From positions 124,001 through 188,000 of the forward strand of contig NZ_JNKR01000001.1 of the NCBI RefSeq assembly GCF_000702905.1: a DNA stretch of 64,000 nucleotides. The letters are read 5' to 3'. Positions 1 through 8,364 of the stretch are shown here, one piece after another. The DNA is from Mitsuokella jalaludinii DSM 13811 (lineage in GTDB: Bacteria; Bacillota; Negativicutes; Selenomonadales; Selenomonadaceae). Numbering within the stretch: position 1 is the first letter of the stretch; every line of letters begins with the position of its first letter. The notes under the pieces were generated by a model, which was not told where the DNA came from, ran no database searches, and saw only the letters and a list, made by a program, of their open reading frames with translations. The position numbers were made by a program, and so were the translations under genes.

Positions 1-211
1 CTGAACTGCCGTAGTTGAACACGACCTTGACATCTGGGTGCTCTTCCTCGTACGCCTTGCCGATCTCATTCATGACATCGGTCAGGCTTGCCGCTGCAGA
101 GACGTGGAGTTCCACGGGTTCCTTGGCAGATGTGGTCGATTGGCTTTGGCCTCCGCAGCCGCTCGCGAGTGCGAGCAGGCAGACTGCCATCAGTGTGAGT
201 AGTTTTTTCAT
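1..211 (-). CDS. modA: Molybdate/tungstate ABC transporter substrate-binding lipoprotein ModA (partial, 3' end outside window)
   Basis: Only the first 70 codons lie in the window. The product starts with a lipoprotein signal (MKKLL, hydrophobic core, then LASGC giving a lipobox cysteine near residue 19) and continues into the ModA N-terminal signature: VSAAASLTDVMNEIG, then HPDVKVVFNYGSS. ModA binds oxyanions (molybdate, often tungstate) outside the membrane and passes them to ModBC. The ATG at 209-211 follows AAAAGGAGC. The preceding leader resembles a Moco/Tuco riboswitch, which fits a molybdenum or tungsten uptake role. modB and modC would be expected further along the minus strand, outside the window. 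Whether it prefers molybdate or tungstate cannot be told from this fragment. Confidence 0.9.
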   Translation of the reverse strand, partial: MKKLLTLMAVCLLALASGCGGQSQSTTSAKEPVELHVSAAASLTDVMNEIGKAYEEEHPDVKVVFNYGSS

Positions 212-224
212 GGTGCATAGCTCC

Positions 225-338
225 TTTTCAAAAACGGAAGGCAGTGCCATTTCCAGCACTGCCCTGTGGGTTTGACCCAGGCTCAGCCTCATAGATGAAA
301 GACATCATCCTTAGAGTGCTTTCGCTCGGAGTTTCGAC
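225..338 (-). promoter_or_regulatory. Moco/Tuco-type riboswitch leader upstream of modA
   Basis: On the minus strand the leader contains GCCTGGGTCAA, then CAGGGC, a GGAAATG loop and GCACTGCCTTCCG, the conserved blocks of the Moco RNA family (E. coli moaA leader has CCTGGGTCAA, CAGGGC, GGAAGAAATG, GCCTCCCG). GGCAGTGC and GCACTGCC pair as a perfect 8-bp stem (241-248 with 257-264). The segment between the CCTGGGTC and CAGGGC blocks is only about five bases, so the P3 arm is essentially missing, as in the variant proposed to sense tungsten cofactor. The P1 pairing was not resolved by eye. Confidence 0.62.
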
Positions 339-344
339 TTATCC

Positions 345-373
345 ATTATAGCGGAAAATGAAGCTCTCTGCCA
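345..373 (-). promoter_or_regulatory. Putative sigma-A promoter for modA
   Basis: A perfect TATAAT lies at 345-350 on the minus strand, immediately 5' of the riboswitch. The -35 position holds only a weak match (TGGCAG). Confidence 0.5.
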
Positions 374-391
374 TGAGAAATATCACGCCTC

Positions 392-1387
392 TCACTTCGC
401 TTCGAGCGCATTCCAGGCATCGTTGGCGCGCTCGAGGTAGAGGGACTGGATGGCCGCATTCTCGCCGATGCCGTGGATGTAGGCGTCGACCTTGTAGCCG
501 GCGGCTTCGAGGATCGACTTGTGCGAGTCGGGCTCAGCGCCTGCCATGTCGTTGTTGGCGTGATCGCCGGCGACCATCATCATCGGCATCAGTGTGACGT
601 GCTTGATGCCGTTCTGCTTGAGCTTCGGCATGACCGTCTCGAGCGAAGGCCAGCCCTCGACCGTGTAGACGAAGACATTCTTGTAGCCGAGCTCGTCAAT
701 CTTGGCCTGGATGACGGAGTAATAGGCATTCGAGACTTGCGGCGTGCCGTGCGCCATGATCAGGATGGCATCGTGCTTGCCCTGCTTCGGAAACTGCGTC
801 GCGAGCGCCTTGATGGTCTGCGTCACATCATCGGCCTGGCCCTCCTGGCCCTGCCAGTACATCAGCGACGTGCCGAGCGTCATCTTCTTGAACTGGTCCT
901 TGTAGTTGTGGTAGACGCCGAGGTCGTAGTTGTACTCCATGCCCGGGATGACGTCGAGTGAGACGAGTGCCACGCGGCTGTATCCCTCTGCCTTGAGGGC
1001 ATCAAGTGCCTCCTCCGGCGTCGGGAACTTGATACCCTCGTTCTTCGCCACGCGGTCGATGATGATGTGCGAGGTGTAGGCCGTCACGACCTTGACACCC
1101 GGATGCGCCGCCTCGATGGCCTTGACCGTCGCATCAATCGTCTTGGCGCGCGTATCCTTATACGTCGTGCCAAATGTCATGACGACAATGGCATCTTTAT
1201 CGGCCATATCCTTGAGTGCCGGATTCTCATACTTGAGCACGCCGATCTCCGATGCCTGTTTCAGGGCCATCGTCGCATGCTTCACCTCCGGATTGAGCTG
1301 GTACGCCGCCTCTGTCGCAGTCTGGTTCCAGCCGAGAGCAGCCGTGCACACCAGGCCGGCTGCCAGCATCTTCTGCCAATGTTTCAT
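392..1387 (-). CDS. cbiK: Exported sirohydrochlorin cobaltochelatase (CbiK family)
   Basis: The 331-residue product is a class II chelatase that inserts cobalt into sirohydrochlorin in the anaerobic cobalamin pathway. Visible family motifs are MTFGTT (70-74), MAHGT with the candidate metal ligand H213, VEGWPS around E244, and MPMMMVAGDHANND with H276. Residues 1-28 form a Sec signal peptide (Lys, hydrophobic core, TEA cleavage region), so the enzyme is predicted to act outside the cytoplasm, like the Desulfovibrio CbiKP subgroup. The ATG follows AAAGGAGGAAACACA. A cobalamin riboswitch precedes it, which supports a cobalt/B12 role. A periplasmic chelatase might instead serve metal or haem handling, so the physiological substrate remains inferred. 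No other cbi gene is adjacent. Confidence 0.9.
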   Translation of the reverse strand: MKHWQKMLAAGLVCTAALGWNQTATEAAYQLNPEVKHATMALKQASEIGVLKYENPALKDMADKDAIVVMTFGTTYKDTRAKTIDATVKAIEAAHPGVKVVTAYTSHIIIDRVAKNEGIKFPTPEEALDALKAEGYSRVALVSLDVIPGMEYNYDLGVYHNYKDQFKKMTLGTSLMYWQGQEGQADDVTQTIKALATQFPKQGKHDAILIMAHGTPQVSNAYYSVIQAKIDELGYKNVFVYTVEGWPSLETVMPKLKQNGIKHVTLMPMMMVAGDHANNDMAGAEPDSHKSILEAAGYKVDAYIHGIGENAAIQSLYLERANDAWNALEAK

Positions 1388-1420
1388 TGTGTTTCCTCCT
1401 TTGACTAAGTCTACTCAAAC

Positions 1421-1458
1421 AAAAAAGGCTCTCCTCGCACGCACGCGAAAAAAGCCTT
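1421..1458 (-). terminator. Riboswitch expression-platform terminator before cbiK
   Basis: AAGGCT and AGCCTT pair around a GC-rich loop, followed by six T on the minus strand. It lies between the cobalamin aptamer and the cbiK ribosome binding site, where an attenuator is expected. Confidence 0.6.
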
Positions 1459-1539
1459 CCTATCGTAAAAAACCGTGCCACAAAGACACAGCTTTGCTGA
1501 TAGCAATCGCCTTCCCATCGCTCGCAGGTCGTAACGGTG

Positions 1540-1712
1540 ATTTTCGGACAGGCAGTTCTTCTGGCTCGGTTCATCGCTCCTCTGCGCCTTCCCAGATGTT
1601 CATCCAGTGACATATCTATGCAGATTCGCTCCCCTTACAGCGGCGGGACCGCGCCGGCTTTGACCGGCTTCTCTTTTCAGCGCCTTGTGGCGTCACCTGT
1701 TCCCTCTTTATG
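1540..1712 (-). promoter_or_regulatory. Cobalamin (AdoCbl-class) riboswitch aptamer upstream of cbiK
   Basis: On the minus strand the blocks come in the standard order: AGAGGGAACAGGTGACGCC, CGCGGTCCCGCCGCTGTAA, GGGGAGCG, GTCACTGG, TGGGAAGGCGC, then GAACCGAGCCAGAAG and AACTGCCTG. These match the conserved core of cobalamin riboswitches, including GGTCCCGCC-CTGT and the B12 box (GAGCCAG-A--CTGCC). It sits directly downstream of sigH, so the transcript start is near or inside the end of that gene. High B12 is expected to lower cbiK expression through the terminator at 1421-1458. Confidence 0.93.
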
Positions 1713-1732
1713 GAATTGTCATGATGGCGAAG

Positions 1733-2479
1733 TCAGGGCGCGACGTCCTTGCCGCCGTCAGCAGAGCGCAGGCGGCGGTTGATGGACGAGAGTCCCTTGT
1801 AGATCGTGTTGATGTCAATCTCATCGCTGCGCGTCTCCATGTACTTCTCAAGCTTGCGCTTGACGCGCTGCAGCGCATTGTCAATGGACTTGACGTGGCG
1901 GCCGAGATCTTCGGCAATCTCCTGGTAGGACTTGCCGTCGAGATAGCTCATGAGCACCTTCCACTCCAGGTCGGAGAGGATCTCCTCCATCTTCTTCTCG
2001 ATGTCGACGAATTCCTCCTGGCTGATGACAAGCTCTTCTGGGTCGGATACCTTGGCCCCTGAGATGATGTCGAGGAGCGTCCGATCCGAATCCTCGTCGT
2101 AGATTGGCTTGTTGAGCGAGACATACGAATTGAGCGGGATGTGTTTCTGACGGGTCGCCGTCTTGATTGCTGTGATGATCTGACGCGTCACGCAGAGCTC
2201 CGCAAAAGCGCGGAACGACGAGAGCTTGTCGTCGCGGAAGTCGCGGATGGCCTTGTAGAAGCCGATCATGCCCTCCTGGACGATGTCCTCGCGGTCGGCA
2301 CCGATGAGGAAGTACGAACGCGCCTTTGCCCGAACGAAATTCCGGTACTTGTTGATCAGATAATCCAGTGCGACCTTATTGTTGTGTTCCTTGATATCCA
2401 GGAGGATCTCTTCGTCCGTCAGATTCTCGTATCTGCGGTACATGTCCTCCATGATATCCGTGTCTGCTGCTTCTTCCAT
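1733..2479 (-). CDS. sigH: RNA polymerase sigma factor SigH (sigma-30 type)
   Basis: The 248-residue sigma-70 family protein has region 2 (YRNFVRAKARSYFLIGADREDIVQEG, with the DIVQEGMIGFYKAI core), region 2.4 (RAFAELCVTRQIITAIKTA) and region 4 helix-turn-helix (LDGKSYQEIAEDLGRHVKSIDNALQR). This pattern and the position next to rlmB identify SigH, which in Firmicutes directs stationary-phase, competence and early sporulation genes. About 25 residues after region 4 (SDEIDINTIYKGL and onward) have no match to the usual 218-residue B. subtilis protein. The gene has its own promoter (TTGAGC-N17-TATAAT, 2540-2568) and ends where the cobalamin riboswitch begins. Confidence 0.93.
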   Translation of the reverse strand: MEEAADTDIMEDMYRRYENLTDEEILLDIKEHNNKVALDYLINKYRNFVRAKARSYFLIGADREDIVQEGMIGFYKAIRDFRDDKLSSFRAFAELCVTRQIITAIKTATRQKHIPLNSYVSLNKPIYDEDSDRTLLDIISGAKVSDPEELVISQEEFVDIEKKMEEILSDLEWKVLMSYLDGKSYQEIAEDLGRHVKSIDNALQRVKRKLEKYMETRSDEIDINTIYKGLSSINRRLRSADGGKDVAP

Positions 2480-2539
2480 CGCACTTTTCTCCTTTTACTG
2501 TGACAAACACGTAGCCCTTATATAGCCCTTATAGATGAG

Positions 2540-2568
2540 ATTATACGCCCTTTCGCCCAAAAGCTCAA
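2540..2568 (-). promoter_or_regulatory. Sigma-A promoter for sigH
   Basis: TTGAGC (2563-2568) and TATAAT (2540-2545) are separated by 17 bp on the minus strand in the rlmB-sigH gap. An AAGGGCTATAT/AAGGGCTA near-repeat follows in the leader. Confidence 0.7.
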
Positions 2569-2572
2569 GGCG

Positions 2573-3442
2573 TCAGCCCTTCTTCTGGAGGCGCTGGCGC
2601 ATGGATTCGTACATGAGGATGGAGCCAGCCACCGACGCATTGAGCGAATTGATGCGGCCGACCATCGGCATGCTGACGATGAAGTCGCACGCTTCCTTGG
2701 TCAACCGGCTCATACCACGGCCCTCGCTGCCGACGACGAGCACGAGCGGGCCCGTGAGGTCCGCCTCATAGTACGCCTTCTCACCGTCCATGTCGGCACC
2801 GGCTACCCAGAAGCCTTTCTCCTTGAGCTTCTTGAGCGTCTGTGCGATGTTGCCGATGCGCGCGACCGGCACGTACTCGACGGCGCCGGCCGACGTCTTG
2901 GCGACGGTCGCATTGAGGGAGACGCTGCGGCGCTTCGGGATCAGGATGCCGTGCACGCCAGTCGCATCCGCCGTGCGCAAGAGCGCGCCGAGGTTGTGCG
3001 GGTCCTCGAGCTCATCGAGAAGGACGAGGAACGGGGCCTCGCCCTTCTCCTCGGCCGCCTTCAGGATGTCGTCGAGCTCGGCATAGGGTACGGGCGCGAC
3101 GTAGGCGAGCACGCCCTGATGGCGGTGACCGCCCGCGAGCGATTCGATCTTCGCGCGCTCCACGTACTGCACGACGATGCCGCGCTCCTTGGCAAGCGCT
3201 GCGATCTCCGCGACAGAGCCCTCGCGGTCGCCGCTCGCAATCCAGAGTTTGTTGATGCCGCGCCCCGACTTCAGCGCCTCGGTCACGGCGTTGCGGCCGA
3301 CGAGCACATCGTCCGGCAGCTCACGCGGCTCTTCGCGGCGCTTCGGTTCAGCCTCCATCTGCGGCCTCTTGCGGCGCGGGGTCTCCCTCTCGAATTTCCT
3401 GCTGCGCCGCTCCTGCGGGCGCGCCTTTTTCTTCTGTTCCAT
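2573..3442 (-). CDS. rlmB: 23S rRNA (guanosine-2'-O)-methyltransferase RlmB
   Basis: The 289-residue protein is a SpoU/TrmH-type knotted methyltransferase that 2'-O-methylates G2251 of 23S rRNA. A Lys/Arg-rich unstructured N-terminus (about 40 residues) is followed by the substrate-binding domain (VLVGRNAVTEALKSGR) and the SPOUT domain with motif 1 (LDELEDPHNLGALLRTAD), motif 2 (LVVGSEGRGMSRL) and motif 3 (IPM-like VSMPMVGRINSLNASVA). It starts at 3442 just downstream of thyX, within the sigH-rlmB-thyX-mrnC-cysS group typical of Firmicutes, and is probably co-transcribed with thyX. Confidence 0.95.
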   Translation of the reverse strand: MEQKKKARPQERRSRKFERETPRRKRPQMEAEPKRREEPRELPDDVLVGRNAVTEALKSGRGINKLWIASGDREGSVAEIAALAKERGIVVQYVERAKIESLAGGHRHQGVLAYVAPVPYAELDDILKAAEEKGEAPFLVLLDELEDPHNLGALLRTADATGVHGILIPKRRSVSLNATVAKTSAGAVEYVPVARIGNIAQTLKKLKEKGFWVAGADMDGEKAYYEADLTGPLVLVVGSEGRGMSRLTKEACDFIVSMPMVGRINSLNASVAGSILMYESMRQRLQKKG

Positions 3443-3443
3443 C

Positions 3444-4136
3444 TCAATCCTTTTCTCTGAGCTTGATCATCTCAGCAAACTTGCCGCAGGTCATCTCTCC
3501 CTCCGGGCAGCGGCCCGTGTTGACGCAGCTCGCGCCAGCATTGAAGAAGAGCGTCGGAGCGACCTTCTTGACTTCGGCGAGCATCTTGTAGGCCATCTCG
3601 CGGATCTCCCACTGCGCGCGATTGCAGCAGCGCAGGTTGAAAAAATGCATCAGGGAGCGCGCGTTCATCGTCACGAGGATCTTCGTCTCCGTCGCATTGG
3701 CGAGGACGTAGCGCGCGTCTTCCTTCGGCACGCCCATCTCCGTGAGCTCGTCGTAAACACTGCGGATCTCTTCCATCAGTGCCTCGTACTTTGCCTTGGC
3801 CTCTGGCTTCTCGGCAATGGTCGGCGGCGTGATGTACTGGAAGCCGTGCGCGGCGACGTAGCGCTGCGACTGCTGGTCATACGAGGCGATGCGGTGGCGC
3901 ACGAGCTGATGCGTCAGGACGCGCGAGACACCCTCGATGCCGAAAGTGAAGGAAGCGTGCTCAAGCGTCGAGCCATGACCGATCTTGACCATCTTGCGGA
4001 CCATCTCGCGTACCTTCTCCTCGCTCAGGCGCTCTGCTAGCTCCTCCGCACCGGATGCCGAGTAGCAGAGGCGTGCGGCCATGGCCACGACGCGCTCCGG
4101 CTCCGGCGTGTAGTCGAGTAATTTGACTTTGATCAT
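3444..4136 (-). CDS. thyX: FAD-dependent thymidylate synthase ThyX
   Basis: The 230-residue product carries the ThyX signature [14 protein letters not shown] (RHR-X7-S) that binds FAD and dUMP, preceded by [12 protein letters not shown], and C-terminal [16 protein letters not shown]. It makes dTMP from dUMP with methylenetetrahydrofolate and NAD(P)H. The start ATG overlaps the mrnC stop codon in an ATGA arrangement, so the two are translationally coupled. No thyA is present in the window. Confidence 0.96.
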   Translation of the reverse strand: MIKVKLLDYTPEPERVVAMAARLCYSASGAEELAERLSEEKVREMVRKMVKIGHGSTLEHASFTFGIEGVSRVLTHQLVRHRIASYDQQSQRYVAAHGFQYITPPTIAEKPEAKAKYEALMEEIRSVYDELTEMGVPKEDARYVLANATETKILVTMNARSLMHFFNLRCCNRAQWEIREMAYKMLAEVKKVAPTLFFNAGASCVNTGRCPEGEMTCGKFAEMIKLREKD

Positions 4137-4642
4137 TGTTTCTCCGTTCCCTCCGTCGTTTTCCCGTGGATCTCCTCCATCATAGCCTTGCTGATGACAG
4201 CGAAGGCCGCCTCGCAGAGCTCCTGCAGGCGCTCGAACTTCTCAGACAGATAGAGCGTCCCGAGGAGCGCCTCAAAGCCGGTGCTCGAGTGGTACTCGGC
4301 CACGCTCGAGCTGCGCGGCGCATGGCTCTTGGCGTTGCGGCCACGGCGATAGATGGCCTTCTCCTCGTCGGTCAGCATGGACTCGATGCCGAGGTACGCC
4401 TTGTGCTGCCAGACCGCCGAGACGATCTGGGCGCTGAAGGCGTGCAGCGCGTGCACCCTGGCCTGCTCGTACGAGAGCAGGCGCGTGCGCACGAAGAGGT
4501 GGAAAAAGGCATCGCCGACGTAGGCGAGCACGAGCGGGTTCATCTGACGGACATCCGTACCGTCATAGCGCGTCTTGATGCCGCCCTGCTCATCCGGCGT
4601 GAACATCATGTCGACGAGCAGCTTGAACTGCGAGAATTTCAT
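4133..4642 (-). CDS. mrnC: Mini-ribonuclease 3 (MrnC)
   Basis: The product is an RNase III catalytic domain without a dsRNA-binding domain (about 169 residues). It has [22 protein letters not shown] (the YVGDA box), [13 protein letters not shown] and the second acidic motif [10 protein letters not shown]. Mini-III matures 23S rRNA precursors in Firmicutes. The start is taken at the ATG at 4642 behind GGAAG. A GTG four codons upstream (4654) is the alternative. The gene overlaps the 3' end of cysS by a few bases and the thyX start by 4 bp, consistent with one operon. Confidence 0.93.
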   Translation of the reverse strand: MKFSQFKLLVDMMFTPDEQGGIKTRYDGTDVRQMNPLVLAYVGDAFFHLFVRTRLLSYEQARVHALHAFSAQIVSAVWQHKAYLGIESMLTDEEKAIYRRGRNAKSHAPRSSSVAEYHSSTGFEALLGTLYLSEKFERLQELCEAAFAVISKAMMEEIHGKTTEGTEKQ

Positions 4643-6069
4643 GCTTTCTTCCACCGTACGCCGTTCGGCGTGTCCTCGAGCACGACGTCGGCATCCTTGA
4701 GCGCATCGCGGATCTTGTCGGCGACAGCCCAGTTCTTCTCCTTGCGTGCATCCTGGCGCAGCGTGATGATGATCTCCATGAGCTTGTCCGTCAGGCCGTC
4801 ATCCTCAGCCTTTTCCTGCTGCTCGAAGATGCCGATGATTTCCGCCATCTCGGCGTAGATAGCCGCGACCGTCTTGAAGCCCGCCGCGTCGAAGGCCTTC
4901 GTGCCGTTCGTGACTTCCTGATAGTAGATGTTGATTTCCTTCGAGAGCGCAAACATCTGGCTGATGGCAAGGGCCGTGTTAAAGTCATCGTCCATCGCCT
5001 CGTAGAATTCCTTGCGCAGCGCTTCGGCCTTAGATGCAAGCTCTGCTGCTGTATCAGCCGTGCCCTGCTTCGCGCAAAGCTCGTCGACGTAAGCCTTCGT
5101 ATTCTGCAGGCGTGCAAGGCTCGTCTGCGCTTCCTTGAGGCGCTCGTCCGAGAAGTCGAGCGGGCTGCGGTAATGCGTCTGCAGGATGAAGAAGCGGATG
5201 ACTTCGCCCGGGTATTCCTTGAGGATGTCCTTGACCGTGAAGAAGTTGTTCTTCGACTTCGACATCTTCTCGTTGTGGATCGTGATGAAGCCGTTGTGCA
5301 GCCAGTACTGCGCGAAGCTGTGGTCATCGCCGATGCAGGCCTGCGACTGCGCGATCTCATTCTCGTGATGCGGGAAGATCAGGTCGCTGCCGCCGCCGTG
5401 GAAATCGAACTTCTCGCCGAGATACTTCAAAGACATCGTCGAGCACTCGATATGCCAGCCCGGGCGTCCCTTGCCCCACGGGCTGTCCCAGGACGGCTCG
5501 CCCGGCTTCGCGGCCTTCCAGAGCGCGAAGTCCATCGGATGGTGCTTGGCCGTGTTGACCTCGATGCGCGCGCCGGCCTGCATGTCGTCGAGACTGCGGC
5601 CGCTGAGCTTGCCGTAATGCGAGAACTTCTCGACGCTGTAGTAGACATCGCCGTTGTCGACCACATAGGCGTAGCCCTTCGCGATGAGCTTCTCGACCAT
5701 CGCGATGATCTCCGGCATCGTCTCACTGACGCGCGGGTAGACATCGGCATGGCGGACGTTCAGCGCATCCATCGCCTCGAAATAGGCCTTGATGTAGCGG
5801 TCGGAGATGTCCTTCCACGTCACGCCTTCCTTGTTGGCCGCATTGATGATCTTGTCGTCGACATCCGTGAAGTTCTGGATGTAGTGGACCTTGTAGCCCT
5901 TCTTGGCAAAGTAGCGGCGGATGACGTCCCAGGTCACGAAGGGGCGTGCATTGCCGATGTGCGGGTGGTTGTACGGCGTGACGCCGCAGCAGTAGATGCT
6001 GACCTCGCCCTTCTTGAGCGGCTTGAACTCCTCCTTGCGGCGGGTCATCGTATTGTAGACTTTAAGCAT
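4639..6069 (-). CDS. cysS: Cysteinyl-tRNA synthetase
   Basis: A class I aminoacyl-tRNA synthetase of 476 residues. The HIGH motif appears as PHIGN in [18 protein letters not shown], the KMSKS loop as [10 protein letters not shown], and zinc ligands are in [15 protein letters not shown] and HHENEIAQS. The start is placed at the ATG at 6069 ([13 protein letters not shown]) because GGAGGATAAAGAAC precedes it; a longer frame upstream would overlap cysE without a ribosome binding site. The start overlaps the cysE stop codon by 8 bp. Both are governed by the cysteine T-box upstream of cysE, so charging and synthesis of cysteine are controlled together. Confidence 0.97.
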   Translation of the reverse strand: MLKVYNTMTRRKEEFKPLKKGEVSIYCCGVTPYNHPHIGNARPFVTWDVIRRYFAKKGYKVHYIQNFTDVDDKIINAANKEGVTWKDISDRYIKAYFEAMDALNVRHADVYPRVSETMPEIIAMVEKLIAKGYAYVVDNGDVYYSVEKFSHYGKLSGRSLDDMQAGARIEVNTAKHHPMDFALWKAAKPGEPSWDSPWGKGRPGWHIECSTMSLKYLGEKFDFHGGGSDLIFPHHENEIAQSQACIGDDHSFAQYWLHNGFITIHNEKMSKSKNNFFTVKDILKEYPGEVIRFFILQTHYRSPLDFSDERLKEAQTSLARLQNTKAYVDELCAKQGTADTAAELASKAEALRKEFYEAMDDDFNTALAISQMFALSKEINIYYQEVTNGTKAFDAAGFKTVAAIYAEMAEIIGIFEQQEKAEDDGLTDKLMEIIITLRQDARKEKNWAVADKIRDALKDADVVLEDTPNGVRWKKA

Positions 6070-6814
6070 GTTCTTTATCCTCCAATCTCTTCTCGAGTTC
6101 ATTGACTTTCTTTTCCAATGCCTGGATCTGGCGCATCATGCACTCGCGCATCTCCTCGTCCGGGTCCGGCAGCATGTCGTGGTCGAGGTCGACGTCGAGC
6201 TCGTCCTCGATATCCGTGAGGCTATCGTCCGACTCGACGAGCCGCGTCGCGCGCAGGGCTTGACGGAGCTCTTCCGCCGTATGGACGCGCTTGCCGCCCA
6301 TGACGACGATGCGCCCTGGGATGCCGACGACCGTCGCATACGGCGGGACCGGCTTCAAGACGACGGAGCCCGCACCGATCTTCGCGTGGTCGCCGACCGT
6401 GAAGGAACCGAGCACCTTCGCGCCCGACGCCACGACGACGTTGTTGCCGATGGTCGGATGGCGCTTGCCCTTCTCCTTGCCCGTGCCGCCGAGCGTCACG
6501 CCCTGGTAGAGCGTGACGTTGTTGCCGATCTCCGCCGTCTCGCCGATGACGATGCCCGTGCCGTGGTCGATGAACAGGCCCTCACCAATCGTCGCACCCG
6601 GATGGATCTCGATGCCCGTCAGGAAGCGGGCAAAATTCGAGATCATGCGCGGGATGAGCACCCAGCCGCGCTTGTAGAGCGCATGCGAGATGCGATGGAA
6701 CCAGATTGCATGAAGGCCGGAATAACAGAAGAGCACTTCAATCACGCTGCGCGCAGCGGGGTCGCGCTCAAAGACGACGCGGATATCCTTGCGAAGCCGC
6801 GAAAAAAAACTCAT
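6062..6814 (-). CDS. cysE: Serine O-acetyltransferase
   Basis: The 250-residue product makes O-acetylserine from serine and acetyl-CoA, the first step of cysteine synthesis. It has the left-handed beta-helix hexapeptide repeats ([58 protein letters not shown]) with the catalytic H in IDHGTG. After the hexapeptide domain comes an acidic segment ([21 protein letters not shown]) and a short coiled coil ([19 protein letters not shown]), an extension not needed for catalysis. It lies downstream of a T-box leader and overlaps cysS. Confidence 0.96.
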   Translation of the reverse strand: MSFFSRLRKDIRVVFERDPAARSVIEVLFCYSGLHAIWFHRISHALYKRGWVLIPRMISNFARFLTGIEIHPGATIGEGLFIDHGTGIVIGETAEIGNNVTLYQGVTLGGTGKEKGKRHPTIGNNVVVASGAKVLGSFTVGDHAKIGAGSVVLKPVPPYATVVGIPGRIVVMGGKRVHTAEELRQALRATRLVESDDSLTDIEDELDVDLDHDMLPDPDEEMRECMMRQIQALEKKVNELEKRLEDKEHA

Positions 6815-6835
6815 AGTCCATCCTCCCTGTCCTAT

Positions 6836-6872
6836 ACAAAAGGCCCCGCATCTCCTCAGAGACGCGGGGCCG
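6836..6872 (-). terminator. T-box attenuator terminator before cysE
   Basis: GGCCCCGCGTC and GATGCGGGGCC pair on the minus strand and are followed by TTTTG. The 5' arm overlaps the end of the antiterminator, as expected for T-box control. Confidence 0.85.
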
Positions 6873-7068
6873 TGGTTCCACTCTGGTTAAGGGCCATGCC
6901 CTTCACTCATGAAGATAACGCCTTCCTGCGTCAGGGCCTACTCCATTCTGCCCTGCAGCTCCCGGGTGCATTTCTGGCGGATATCCATAGCCCCTTCACA
7001 CCACCCGGAGCCTCTCTTGATGGCTGGTCCAACCGTACTTCTCCCGTTCCACGCCTTTTCATATACGG
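6873..7068 (-). promoter_or_regulatory. T-box leader (cysteine specifier UGC) for cysE-cysS
   Basis: The minus strand reads a full T-box leader: GGGAGAAGTACG (AG-bulge region), CATCAAGAGAGGC, a specifier loop GAAATGCACC whose codon TGC (6968-6970) is cysteine, and the T-box sequence AGAGTGGAACCACG at about 6869-6882, followed by a terminator. Uncharged tRNA-Cys should favour read-through into cysE and cysS. The leader begins right after the ispF stop codon, so its promoter must lie within ispF or further upstream. Confidence 0.93.
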
Positions 7069-7079
7069 GATTCATTCTA

Positions 7080-7556
7080 TCACAGCTTCTCGATTCCTGC
7101 AACCGCATAGGCGGAGATTCCCTGCTCTGCTCCTGTGAAGCCGAGCTTCTCCTCTGTCGTCGCCTTGACATTGACATCGTCAAGCGAGACGCCGAGCACC
7201 TGCGCGATGTTCTCGTTCATCTTGGGGATGAAGTCCTTCATCTTCGGCTTCTGGGCGACGATCGTCGCATCGACATTGCCGATGCGGTAGCCCTTCGCCT
7301 CCAGCAGGTGGCGGACTTCCGCGAGGAGCTTCATGCTGTCGGCGCCCTCATAGCGCGGGTCGGTATCCGGGAAATGGCGGCCGATGTCGCCGAGCGCCGC
7401 CGCGCCGAGCAGGGCGTCAGAGATGGCGTGCAGCAGTACATCGGCATCCGAATGGCCGAGCAGCCCGAGCGCATGCGGGATTTCCACCCCGCCGATGATG
7501 AGCTTGCGCCCTTCGACGAGGCGGTGCACATCGTAACCCATGCCAAAACGCGTCAT
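7080..7556 (-). CDS. ispF: 2-C-methyl-D-erythritol 2,4-cyclodiphosphate synthase
   Basis: The 158-residue enzyme of the MEP isoprenoid pathway cyclises CDP-ME 2-phosphate. Motifs are [13 protein letters not shown] (zinc ligands D and H), [27 protein letters not shown], the HFPDTDP segment and the C-terminal [19 protein letters not shown]. The ATG at 7556 follows GGATTGATTGT within the last codons of ispD, so ispD and ispF are coupled. Length matches the family (about 156-160 residues). Confidence 0.96.
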   Translation of the reverse strand: MTRFGMGYDVHRLVEGRKLIIGGVEIPHALGLLGHSDADVLLHAISDALLGAAALGDIGRHFPDTDPRYEGADSMKLLAEVRHLLEAKGYRIGNVDATIVAQKPKMKDFIPKMNENIAQVLGVSLDDVNVKATTEEKLGFTGAEQGISAYAVAGIEKL

Positions 7557-7560
7557 ACAA

Positions 7561-8334
7561 TCAATCCTTTCTCTTCTCGCTCTTCGCACTCTTGATGAAG
7601 TCGCAGACTTCCGAAGCGGCCCGCCGCACGGTCCCCGTGAAGCTGCCCGACTGGCGCAGGAATGCCTCCGCCACGACGAGGTCTTCAGGTGTCGTGACTT
7701 TGATGTTCTGGTAGGAATCCATGACGACATGGACCCTGGCGCCATAGCGTTCCACGAGGCTCGCATCGTCCGTGCCGAGGAAGCCATCGGACTCTGCTTT
7801 CTCGTTAGCGGCCATGAGCAGGCTCCTGGAGAAGCCCTGCGGCGTCTGCACGGCCCAGAGCGTCGAGCGGTCGGGGGTCGCCGTGACGACACCGTCCTCG
7901 ACGACCTTGACCGTGTTCTTCTCCGGCACAGCTGCGACGGCCGCGCCGTGCTCGCGAGCCGCCTCGATGACAGCCTCGATCGTCGCGTGCGAGACGAGCG
8001 GGCGCGCTGCATCGTGGACGAGGATGACATCACTCGCTTCCGAGGATGCCTTCAGTCCGTTCCAGACAGAATACTGGCGCTCGCTGCCGCCCGCGACGAC
8101 CTTGACCGACTTGGCAGCCTCACGAAAGAGCCCGAGGCCCTGCAGGGCGCGGCGCAGCGGCTCGACTTCCTCCGCGCCCGTCACGACGATGATCTCCTGC
8201 ACCTCCGGCACTGCGGCAAAGACCCGCAGCGTGTGGAACAGGATGGGCTTTCCCATGAGGCGCAGGAATACCTTGTTGACGCCCGCCTGCATGCGCTTGC
8301 CGCGCCCTGCTGCGGGCAGGATGACACTGACCAT
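7561..8334 (-). CDS. ispD: 2-C-methyl-D-erythritol 4-phosphate cytidylyltransferase
   Basis: The 257-residue nucleotidyltransferase transfers CMP to MEP. The N-terminus [21 protein letters not shown] is the CTP-binding loop, VHDAARPLV is the central motif and [11 protein letters not shown] the substrate site. The C-terminus extends about 25 residues beyond the usual end ([18 protein letters not shown]). The ATG is preceded by GAGAGGAGAGGTAGAGC. It sits between yacL and ispF in the conserved Firmicutes order. Confidence 0.96.
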   Translation of the reverse strand: MVSVILPAAGRGKRMQAGVNKVFLRLMGKPILFHTLRVFAAVPEVQEIIVVTGAEEVEPLRRALQGLGLFREAAKSVKVVAGGSERQYSVWNGLKASSEASDVILVHDAARPLVSHATIEAVIEAAREHGAAVAAVPEKNTVKVVEDGVVTATPDRSTLWAVQTPQGFSRSLLMAANEKAESDGFLGTDDASLVERYGARVHVVMDSYQNIKVTTPEDLVVAEAFLRQSGSFTGTVRRAASEVCDFIKSAKSEKRKD

Positions 8335-8364
8335 GCTCTACCTCTCCTCTCGCAGCGACCAGCA

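Noticed and set aside
1227-1613. 128-codon minus-strand frame across the cbiK leader
   Set aside because: It overlaps the cobalamin riboswitch and terminator and has no protein-like composition.
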